A stretch of 5,573 bases of DNA. Origin: an uncultured Pseudorhodoferax sp. GTDB taxonomy: Bacteria; Pseudomonadota; Gammaproteobacteria; Burkholderiales; Burkholderiaceae. Where the stretch lies: NCBI GenBank assembly GCA_913776795.1, contig CAJYRH010000284.1, forward strand, positions 1-5,573, in the 5' to 3' direction. The translations under genes were made by a program, and so were the position numbers. Position 1 is the first letter of the stretch. Each line of letters opens with the position of its first letter. This document shows positions 1 to 4,632 of the stretch, in pieces. The notes beneath the pieces are model-generated. The model was given only the letters and a program-made list of their open reading frames with translations. It was not told the DNA's origin and made no database searches.

Positions 1-594
1 GCTCAGCTGCTCGCGCAGCAGCTGGAAGATCTCGCGGTAGGCGCGGCCATGGCGCGGGGCCAGGCCGGGCTTTTCCGGCACGGCGTCCTTGCGCGCCTGG
101 CGCACCAGGGCGCGCAGCTGTTGCGCATCGGTGGCGGGGTACTGGGTCAGCCAGCGCGCAAGGGCCTCGTCGCCCTCCAGCAACAGCGTACGCCACTGCT
201 CGGTGTGGTGCAGCAGCGCGGCCTCGCGCGCCGGGCCGCGGCGCTGCTCGGCCAGCGCCGCGCGGGCCTGGTCCACGGTGTCTTCGTCCAGCTTGCGCAT
301 GAGCTTGCCGACGAACTGCGCCTGGCGGCGTCGGCCCTCGAAGTTGGTGATGCGGCGCAGCTCCGCCAGCGCGTCCACGAGCTTTTCGGGCAGGCCCAGG
401 CGCTCCAGCCGGTCGGCGCGCAGGTCCAGAAGTTCTTCGCCCAGGTCCTGTAGCGCGTCGCTCTCGCGCTTCATGTCGGTGCGGCTGGCGCCGTCCGTGC
501 CTTTGAGCTCGGCCTTGAGCTCCAGGTCCAGCTCGCTGCCTTCAGCAACGAACTGGCCCCGCACGAAATAGCCTTTTTTGGGTTTGCGCGACAT
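1..594 (-). CDS. darP: Ribosome biogenesis factor DarP/YjgA (DUF615), C-terminus cut by window edge
   Basis: The reading frame opens at 594 and stays open for 198 codons to base 1. It begins MSRKPKKGYFVRGQF, a start I recognise from Burkholderiales members of this family. The family core is visible: a NFEGRRRQAQFVGKLMR block (residues ~84-100) matching the MEGRRRQLQLIGKMLR block of E. coli YjgA, a DAQQLRALVRQARKD block (~156-170), and a terminal AYREIFQLLREQ block (~185-196) matching the end of the E. coli protein (183 aa). The visible part is therefore nearly complete and the stop should lie just outside the window. DarP (YjgA) is a cytoplasmic, highly charged helical protein that binds late 50S precursors and helps assembly near the peptidyl transferase centre (family knowledge). 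It is divergent to pmbA, as in E. coli. No Shine-Dalgarno precedes the ATG; the 15 bases upstream are pyrimidine-rich on the coding strand. The family call is firm; only the end is missing. Confidence 0.95.
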   Translation of the reverse strand, partial: MSRKPKKGYFVRGQFVAEGSELDLELKAELKGTDGASRTDMKRESDALQDLGEELLDLRADRLERLGLPEKLVDALAELRRITNFEGRRRQAQFVGKLMRKLDEDTVDQARAALAEQRRGPAREAALLHHTEQWRTLLLEGDEALARWLTQYPATDAQQLRALVRQARKDAVPEKPGLAPRHGRAYREIFQLLREQLS

Positions 595-599
595 CGGAA

Positions 600-619
600 A
601 AGGGTGGGGAAGGGTGGGG
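600..619 (+). repeat. Tandem 10-bp repeat AAGGGTGGGG x2, G-quadruplex-capable
   Basis: Two perfect copies (600-609 and 610-619), with one further G at 620, lie 5 bases upstream of the darP start codon. The G tracts (602-604, 606-609, 612-614, 616-620) with loops of 1, 2 and 1 nt satisfy the usual four-tract quadruplex rule on the plus strand, which is the template strand for darP. The darP leader RNA would be C-rich here. Confidence 0.75.
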
Positions 620-658
620 GCGCGGACAAGGCCCGGGCGGCCGGGCAGCGCCGGTGCG

Positions 659-676
659 GCCGGTATCATAGCCGGC
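659..676. promoter_or_regulatory. Possible divergent darP/pmbA promoter element inside a palindrome
   Basis: GCCGG (659-663) and CCGGC (672-676) flank an AT-rich core that gives TATCAT (664-669) on the plus strand and TATGAT (670-665) on the minus strand, each 5 of 6 to the -10 consensus. If the plus-strand hexamer is used, transcription would begin near 676, only a few bases before the pmbA ATG at 680. No acceptable -35 is seen at 16-18 bp for either direction, so the call is weak. Confidence 0.35.
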
Positions 677-679
677 AAC

Positions 680-2050
680 ATGAATGCATCTTCCCAAGCA
701 GCCCAGGCCGGCTTCAGTTACAGCCGTTCGTTCTTTCAGGAACTCGTGGAGCAGGCCCTGGCCCATGCCAGGAAGATCGGCGCGACCGATGCCGGGGCCG
801 AGGCCTCCGAGGGCTGTGGACTGTCGGTCTCGGTGCGCAAGGGCGAACTCGAGAACGTGGAGCGCAACCGCGACAAGTCGCTCGGCGTGACGGTCTACGC
901 CGGCAAGCGCCGCGGCAACGCCAGCACCTCTGATTTTTCGCCAACGGCGATCCGCCAGACGGTGGAGGCCGCGTTCGACATCGCGCGCTTCACGGCCGAG
1001 GATCCGGCCTCCGGCCTGCCCGACGCGCAGGACATGGCGACCGAGCAGCCGGACCTGGACCTGTTCCATCCCTGGGACATCGACTCCGAGGGCGCTGCCG
1101 CGCTGGCGCTGCGCTGCGAGGCCGCGGCCTTTGCGACCGACAAGCGCATCACCAACAGCGAGGGCGCAGGCGTCTCGGCCCAGCAATCGCATTTCTACAC
1201 GGGCCACAGCTCTGGGTTCAGGGGCGGCTACGCGAGTTCGCGGCATTCCATTTCGGTTGCACCCATCGCGGGCCGCGGCGCGCAGATGCAGCGCGATGCC
1301 TGGTACAGCTCGATGCGCAGGGCCGATGAACTGGCTTCGCCCGAGGCTGTGGGGCGCTACGCTGCCGAGCGCGCGCTGTCGCGCCTGAAGGCCCGCAAGA
1401 TCAAGACGGTGGAATGCCCGGTGCTGTTCGAGTCGCCGCTGGCGGCTGGGCTGGTTGGCGGCTTCGTGCAGGCGGTCAGCGGCGGCTCGCTGTACCGGCG
1501 CAGCAGTTTCCTCGTCGATGCATTGGGCAAGGCGGTCTTTCCGGAGCACATCGACCTGTTGGAAGACCCCTTCGTGCTGCGAGGCAAAGGCAGCTCTCCT
1601 TTCGACGAGGAGGGCGTGCGCGTTGCTGCGCGCAAGGTGGTGGATGCAGGCCGCGTGCAGGGCTATTTCCTGTCGACCTACTCGGCGCGCAAGCTGGGCA
1701 TGCGCACGACGGGCAATGCCGGTGGTTCGCACAATCTGGTGCTGCATTCGCGGCTGACCCAGCCTGGCGACGACCTCGATGCCATGCTGCGCAAGCTGGG
1801 CCGCGGCCTGTTCGTCACCGAGCTGATGGGCCAGGGCGTCAATTACGTGACGGGTGACTACTCGCGCGGCGCCAGTGGCTTCTGGGTCGAAAACGGCCAG
1901 ATCGTCCACCCGGTCGAGGAGATCACCATCGCCGGCAACCTGAAGGACATGTTCCGGGGAATCGCCGCCGTGGGCGCCGATGCCTACAACTACGGCGCGA
2001 AGACCGTGGGCTCGCTGCTGGTCGAGCGCATGAAGGTGGCCGGCAGCTAA
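680..2050 (+). CDS. pmbA: Metalloprotease TldD/E family subunit PmbA (TldE)
   Basis: Encodes 456 residues, against 450 in E. coli PmbA. Conserved stretches run the whole length: LENVERNRDKSLGVTVY near residues 57-73, DLDLFHPWDI, KRITNSEGAG, a GGSLYRRSSFLVDALGK block in the middle, YSARKLGMRTTGNAGG, and the near-invariant C-terminal run around residues 379-428 (VTELMGQGV, GDYSRGASGFWVENG, EITIAGNLKDM). PmbA/TldE pairs with TldD in a cytoplasmic protease; the zinc HExxxH site belongs to TldD, and no such motif is seen here, as expected. Known roles are maturation of microcin B17, degradation of the CcdA antitoxin, and leader removal from some ribosomal peptides. tldD is not in the window, which is usual because the two genes are commonly unlinked. 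The start at 680 fits the family N-terminus. The frame is open upstream to an ATG at 578, but that would overlap darP and translate the G-rich repeat. A second ATG at 684 is out of frame. No Shine-Dalgarno is visible. Confidence 0.96.
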   Translation: MNASSQAAQAGFSYSRSFFQELVEQALAHARKIGATDAGAEASEGCGLSVSVRKGELENVERNRDKSLGVTVYAGKRRGNASTSDFSPTAIRQTVEAAFDIARFTAEDPASGLPDAQDMATEQPDLDLFHPWDIDSEGAAALALRCEAAAFATDKRITNSEGAGVSAQQSHFYTGHSSGFRGGYASSRHSISVAPIAGRGAQMQRDAWYSSMRRADELASPEAVGRYAAERALSRLKARKIKTVECPVLFESPLAAGLVGGFVQAVSGGSLYRRSSFLVDALGKAVFPEHIDLLEDPFVLRGKGSSPFDEEGVRVAARKVVDAGRVQGYFLSTYSARKLGMRTTGNAGGSHNLVLHSRLTQPGDDLDAMLRKLGRGLFVTELMGQGVNYVTGDYSRGASGFWVENGQIVHPVEEITIAGNLKDMFRGIAAVGADAYNYGAKTVGSLLVERMKVAGS

Positions 2051-3660
2051 TCGCGGTTGCCGAAGCGGCCGCCGCGTTCGCGTTCGCCGGTCGATGGGCG
2101 CGGCTCATGTGAAGGGGCGGCGCGTGGCGGTGCTGGGCGGTCCTGGCGTTGCTCGCGCATCTCGCGTTGTTCACGCCGCTCCATGTCGTCGCGCAGGAAG
2201 TTACCCTGTGGGCGCTGTGGCTCCTGCATCTGGCGTTGCTGCGCATCTTGCAGCTGGCGCAACTGCTGCATCTGCCGCATCTGCTGATCCTGCAGCGCTT
2301 GCTGCTGCTGCCGGGCCTGGTCCATGCGGTGCTGCTGGTCCTGGCGGAACTGCTGCTCCTGGCGCATCTGCTGCTGGCGCTGTTGGAACTCGCTGCGGCC
2401 TTGGTCCTGCATCTGTTGGCGCCGTTGCTGGCCTTGCCATTCCTGCTCGCGCTGCCAACGTTCACGGCGTTCGTCGCCGTACCGCCCGGGTGGGAAACGT
2501 GGCGTCGGCGTCGCCATGATTGGTCCAGGCGGCCGTTCTCGCTGGGTGTTGCGCAGGGGCGATGGCGGCGGCAAGCCCGCATTGCCGCGGCCAGGGTCGC
2601 GTGGGCCGGCGCCAAAGCCGGGCCGCCAGGGCTGGCCCGGGGCCAGTGGAGACCAGTCGGTGCCCGGTGTGCGGTGCCGGCTGAATCCCAGTGGACGCGG
2701 TGCCGGCGCGCCGGCGAAGCCGACCAGAGCGGGCGCGTAGACCGCCCGCGGTCCGCGCGGTCCGGGCACCCAGGCCCAGCGCGGGCCGAGTTGAACCCAG
2801 CGGCCGTAGTGGAAAGGTGCGAAGCCCCATCGCGCATCGTCGAACCAGGTCCACCCCCAGGGATCGACCCAGCGCCACTGGCCGTGGCGGTAGGGCTCCC
2901 AGTTGGCGATCGTGGTGCGCGGGTACCAGACGGTGCCGTACTCCACGGTGCTGGCCCATTCACCGTGCGCATCCAGCTCCTGGTAGCCCAGCACGTCGCG
3001 CGACAGGTACTGGGCGCTGGGCGACCGGTCCTCGGCCAGGCTGCGGTCCGCTGCCCATTGGTCCAGCGCATCGCGGGCGCCGACGCCTTGCACTGCCGTG
3101 GCGCTCAGGTTGCGGCCCACATAGCGGGCCTGCTGGGTGGGGGCAAGCGTGGCGGACTCACCGCTCTCGCCGTACAGCGTGGCAGTGCCGGCACGCGCCA
3201 GCACGCGGGTGCTTGCGGGTTCCGCATCGACACGGAATTCGCCGGGCCTGTCCACCAGCATGGCCAGGTTCTGGGTGTTGACCTCGATGCGCTCGTCGGG
3301 CGCCAAGTCGCGCGCGCGCAGGTTGAGACTGCCTTGCTGCAGCGTCAGGCGAAGGTCGTTGTCGTCGAGCGCGTCGATGGACAGCTCTGCCGGGCCCTGG
3401 AGACGCAGCGCATGAGCACCCGCGTGCAGTTCTGCCCGGCTGCCGGCGGCCACGCGGATGCTGTCGCCGGCCGTGAAAGGCCAGTGGGGATCGGCGGCCT
3501 GCCAGTTGCCGTCGGCGCCGGACCACTGCACGCCGCCATCGGCCTGCGAGAGCCGTGCCGCACGGCCTGGCGGCTCCTGCTGGGCGCCAGCCGGAAAGCT
3601 GGCCGTAGCTGCCAGTACCAGAGCAGCTGTGGCCCAAATCTTCCAGATCCTTGCGGCCAT
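2047..3660 (-). CDS. Secreted FecR-like/DUF6600 domain protein with Gln-rich tail
   Basis: Encodes 537 residues, function unknown. Residues 1-26 form a Sec signal peptide (basic start, hydrophobic core, A-G-A before QQ), so the product is probably periplasmic or secreted. Residues ~30-190 look like a FecR-type beta-rich domain (GDSIRVAAGSRAEL, LRLQGPAELSI, LTLQQGSLNLRAR, NLAMLVDRPGEFRV), but without the cytoplasmic and membrane parts of a FecR anti-sigma regulator. Residues ~220-300 match the DUF6600 pattern, very rich in aromatics: 12 Trp between residues 235 and 297, including GQWRWVDPWGWTW and WGFAPFHYGRW. A Pro/Gly/Arg-rich linker (~300-400) leads into residues 401-482 with 38 Gln of 82, then an Arg/Glu/Pro-rich end. 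There is no cysteine. Such proteins have sometimes been misnamed ParA-like partition proteins; no Walker motif is present. The start at 3660 is supported by a strong Shine-Dalgarno at 3667-3674 and the signal peptide; an upstream in-frame ATG at 3744 is rejected. An 86-bp gap separates it from yqeY and shows no convincing promoter. Its TAG stop overlaps the pmbA TAA. Confidence 0.88.
   Translation of the reverse strand: MAARIWKIWATAALVLAATASFPAGAQQEPPGRAARLSQADGGVQWSGADGNWQAADPHWPFTAGDSIRVAAGSRAELHAGAHALRLQGPAELSIDALDDNDLRLTLQQGSLNLRARDLAPDERIEVNTQNLAMLVDRPGEFRVDAEPASTRVLARAGTATLYGESGESATLAPTQQARYVGRNLSATAVQGVGARDALDQWAADRSLAEDRSPSAQYLSRDVLGYQELDAHGEWASTVEYGTVWYPRTTIANWEPYRHGQWRWVDPWGWTWFDDARWGFAPFHYGRWVQLGPRWAWVPGPRGPRAVYAPALVGFAGAPAPRPLGFSRHRTPGTDWSPLAPGQPWRPGFGAGPRDPGRGNAGLPPPSPLRNTQRERPPGPIMATPTPRFPPGRYGDERRERWQREQEWQGQQRRQQMQDQGRSEFQQRQQQMRQEQQFRQDQQHRMDQARQQQQALQDQQMRQMQQLRQLQDAQQRQMQEPQRPQGNFLRDDMERREQREMREQRQDRPAPPRAAPSHEPRPSTGERERGGRFGNRD
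2215..2460 (-). repeat. Imperfect CAG-type triplet tract coding the Gln-rich tail
   Basis: This stretch of the FecR/DUF6600 gene codes for residues 401-482, of which 38 are Gln, mixed with Arg, Met and Leu. CAG/CTG-type triplets recur without a fixed longer unit, so it is a low-complexity tract rather than an ordered tandem repeat. Such tracts may vary in length between strains. A coiled-coil or disordered tail is likely. Confidence 0.7.
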
Positions 3661-3666
3661 GGTGGG

Positions 3667-3674
3667 CCTCCTTT
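3667..3674 (-). promoter_or_regulatory. Strong Shine-Dalgarno of the FecR/DUF6600 gene
   Basis: AAAGGAGG reads 3674-3667 on the minus strand, 6 nt before the ATG at 3660. It decides the start against the in-frame ATG at 3744, which would add 28 residues ahead of an otherwise good signal peptide. It is the strongest ribosome binding site in the window. Confidence 0.9.
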
Positions 3675-3746
3675 CAAGCTTAGAACGCGCCACAGCGCGG
3701 TTTGGTTCGCCTGCTTCTGTGCAAAGACCTGTAAACCTTGGCAAGT

Positions 3747-4205
3747 TCAGCCTGCCAGTGCCTGCTTGACCGCGGCCGACACCTGGGCCATCTCGGCCTT
3801 GCCGGTCAGCTCGGCCTTGGCTGCAGCCATCACGCGGCCCATGTCGCCCGGACCCCTGGCGTCCAGCCGGGTCACCAGCGCGCGAACCGCGTCCAGCACG
3901 GCCTGTGCGTCCATCCGCTCTGGCAGATAGCCCTGCAGCACTCGCTGTTCGGCGGCCTCCTTGTCGGCCAGGTCCTGGCGGCCGGCCTGCGCAAAGGCGG
4001 TGATGGAGTCCTTGCGCTGCTTGATCAGCTTGTCGACGATAGCCACGATGGCGGTGTCGTCCAGCGTCACGCGCTCGTCCACTTCTTTTTGCTTCATGGC
4101 GGCCAGCAGCAACCGGACCGTGGCCAAGCGCTCTGCGTCCTTGGCGCGCATGGCGTCCTTCATGTCCTGGGTGATGCGGTCCTTGAGGGTGGGGGTTGTG
4201 TCCAT
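3747..4205 (-). CDS. yqeY: GatB/YqeY domain-containing protein
   Basis: Encodes 152 residues, the usual length for stand-alone YqeY proteins (about 150). Family signatures are clear: an N-terminal helical region LKDRITQDMKDAMRAKD followed by ERLATVRLLLAAMKQKEVDER (residues ~7-45), the AEQRVLQGYLPERM block in the middle, and a C-terminal GDMGRVMAAAKAEL...VSAAVKQAL block. The C-terminal helical domain is shared with the GatB subunit of the Asp/Glu-tRNA amidotransferase and is thought to bind tRNA, but the role of free-standing YqeY is not established. The start at 4205 is set by an AAAGGA Shine-Dalgarno at 4213-4218, 7 nt away. It follows rpsU with an 81-bp gap containing an intrinsic terminator, so its transcripts come from read-through past rpsU or from an unseen internal promoter. 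In many relatives dnaG and rpoD follow; here the next gene is the FecR/DUF6600 protein. Confidence 0.95.
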   Translation of the reverse strand: MDTTPTLKDRITQDMKDAMRAKDAERLATVRLLLAAMKQKEVDERVTLDDTAIVAIVDKLIKQRKDSITAFAQAGRQDLADKEAAEQRVLQGYLPERMDAQAVLDAVRALVTRLDARGPGDMGRVMAAAKAELTGKAEMAQVSAAVKQALAG

Positions 4206-4212
4206 GGTGCAG

Positions 4213-4218
4213 TCCTTT
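4213..4218 (-). promoter_or_regulatory. Shine-Dalgarno of yqeY
   Basis: AAAGGA on the minus strand, 7 nt before the ATG at 4205. It is separated from the T-tract of the rpsU terminator by only 5 nt, so a terminated transcript would lack it entirely. Confidence 0.8.
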
Positions 4219-4223
4219 AAATG

Positions 4224-4256
4224 AAAAAAGCCCGCGCTGGATACTCCAGGGCGGGC
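4224..4256 (-). terminator. Rho-independent terminator after rpsU, just before the yqeY RBS
   Basis: Read on the minus strand, an 11-bp stem with one internal mismatch (arms 4256-4246 and 4240-4230), a 5-nt loop and then six T residues (4229-4224) make a classic intrinsic terminator. It lies 30 bp past the rpsU stop, and its T-tract ends 5 nt before the yqeY Shine-Dalgarno. It should limit read-through from rpsU into yqeY, like the terminator between rpsU and dnaG in E. coli. The plus strand has no T-tract after the stem, so it acts in one direction only. Confidence 0.85.
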
Positions 4257-4259
4257 GCT

Positions 4260-4278
4260 CGACCGAGGGGGCCGGTCG
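4260..4278 (-). other. Second hairpin in the rpsU 3' UTR
   Basis: A perfect 6-bp inverted repeat (CGACCG at 4260-4265, CGGTCG at 4273-4278) encloses a 7-nt loop, directly between the rpsU stop and the terminator stem. It could protect the rpsU mRNA 3' end or promote pausing before the terminator; neither role is shown by sequence alone. Confidence 0.45.
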
Positions 4279-4286
4279 GTGCTGGA

Positions 4287-4499
4287 TCAGTACAGCTTCT
4301 TGGGCAGCTGCATGCTGCGCACGCGCTTGTAGTGGCGCTTGACGGCGGCAGCCTTCTTGCGCTTGCGCTCGGCCGTCGGCTTCTCATAGAACTCGCGGGC
4401 GCGCAGGTCGGTCAGCAGGCCCAGCTTTTCAATGGTGCGCTTGAAGCGGCGCAGGGCGACGTCGAACGGCTCGTTTTCTTTAACGCGGATGGTGGTCAT
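4287..4499 (-). CDS. rpsU: 30S ribosomal protein bS21
   Basis: Encodes 70 residues, exactly the usual bS21 size. It starts [21 protein letters not shown] and continues with a strongly basic second half ([22 protein letters not shown]) ending in KKLY, all standard for proteobacterial bS21. The protein sits on the 30S platform near the anti-Shine-Dalgarno end of 16S rRNA and is needed for initiation on many natural mRNAs (family knowledge). The frame is open ten codons further upstream to an ATG at 4529, but [11 protein letters not shown] is the conserved N-terminus, so 4499 is chosen. The Shine-Dalgarno is weak: only GAG at 4504-4506, 4 nt from the ATG. That may matter, since bS21 affects SD-dependent initiation and could favour or disfavour its own message; this is inference. 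A consensus -10 at 4605-4610 gives a leader of about 99 nt, and an intrinsic terminator follows the stop. Confidence 0.98.
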
Positions 4500-4598
4500 G
4501 TATCTCGTTGGCTGAATTTGGCCTGGCAAGATCGAAAGCCGTGGCCGGGGGTCCTCAACTCGAAAAGTGTCGGCCCGCTGAGGTTAGGCCAAAGTTAG
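4500..4598 (-). other. Predicted rpsU mRNA leader with nested inverted repeats
   Basis: The inferred 5' UTR holds two nested inverted repeats. The outer pair is a perfect 8-bp match (TTTGGCCT at 4517-4524 and AGGCCAAA at 4586-4593). The inner pair is CCTCA at 4553-4557 with TGAGG at 4579-4583, extendable by a G-U. The downstream outer arm ends about 17 nt before the start codon. No Rfam family is recognised by eye. Autogenous control by bS21 is possible but purely inferred, and chance pairing in GC-rich sequence is not excluded. Confidence 0.35.
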
Positions 4599-4604
4599 CC
4601 GGGC

Positions 4605-4632
4605 ATTATAGCCCGATTCAAGGTGCCGCCAA
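4605..4632 (-). promoter_or_regulatory. Predicted sigma70 promoter for rpsU (TTGGCG-16-TATAAT)
   Basis: On the minus strand a perfect TATAAT lies at 4610-4605 with TTGGCG (4 of 6 matches to TTGACA) at 4632-4627, a 16-bp spacer. Transcription would start near 4598, about 99 nt before the rpsU ATG. The -35 and part of the spacer are inside the 3' end of the flavoprotein gene. The -10 is framed by a 5-bp inverted repeat (CGGGC at 4600-4604, GCCCG at 4611-4615), which could be an operator or chance in GC-rich DNA. This AT-rich hexamer stands out strongly from its surroundings. Confidence 0.72.

Noticed and set aside
49..571. Two plus-strand open frames opposite darP
   Set aside because: Composition is Arg/Ser/Ala-rich shadow sequence; the minus strand carries the conserved DarP blocks.
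578..679. 34-codon N-terminal extension of pmbA from the ATG at 578
   Set aside because: It overlaps the darP start, translates the G-rich repeat and has no counterpart in the family; the family N-terminus fits 680.
542..1909. 455-codon open frame on the minus strand, antisense to pmbA
   Set aside because: It lies opposite an unmistakable PmbA and shows no family motif. Long antisense frames are expected in GC-rich coding DNA.
3675..3746. Possible promoter or ECF sigma site ahead of the FecR/DUF6600 gene, and a CGCGC/GCGCG mini-hairpin at 3686-3699
   Set aside because: Hexamers such as TTGCCA and TTTACA have no -10 at proper spacing. A GAACC...TCTAA pair resembles an extracytoplasmic-stress promoter but the spacing is off. 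The hairpin is only 5 bp with no T-tract.
2149..3930. 593-codon open frame on the plus strand, antisense to the DUF6600 gene, with a very Leu-rich start resembling membrane segments
   Set aside because: The leucines are CTG codons opposite the CAG codons of the Gln-rich tract. The rest has no recognisable domain, and it crosses the yqeY end and a gene boundary. The opposite strand has a strong RBS, signal peptide and known domains.
4500..4529. 10-codon upstream extension of rpsU
   Set aside because: bS21 is conserved from [11 protein letters not shown] and 70 residues is the normal length.
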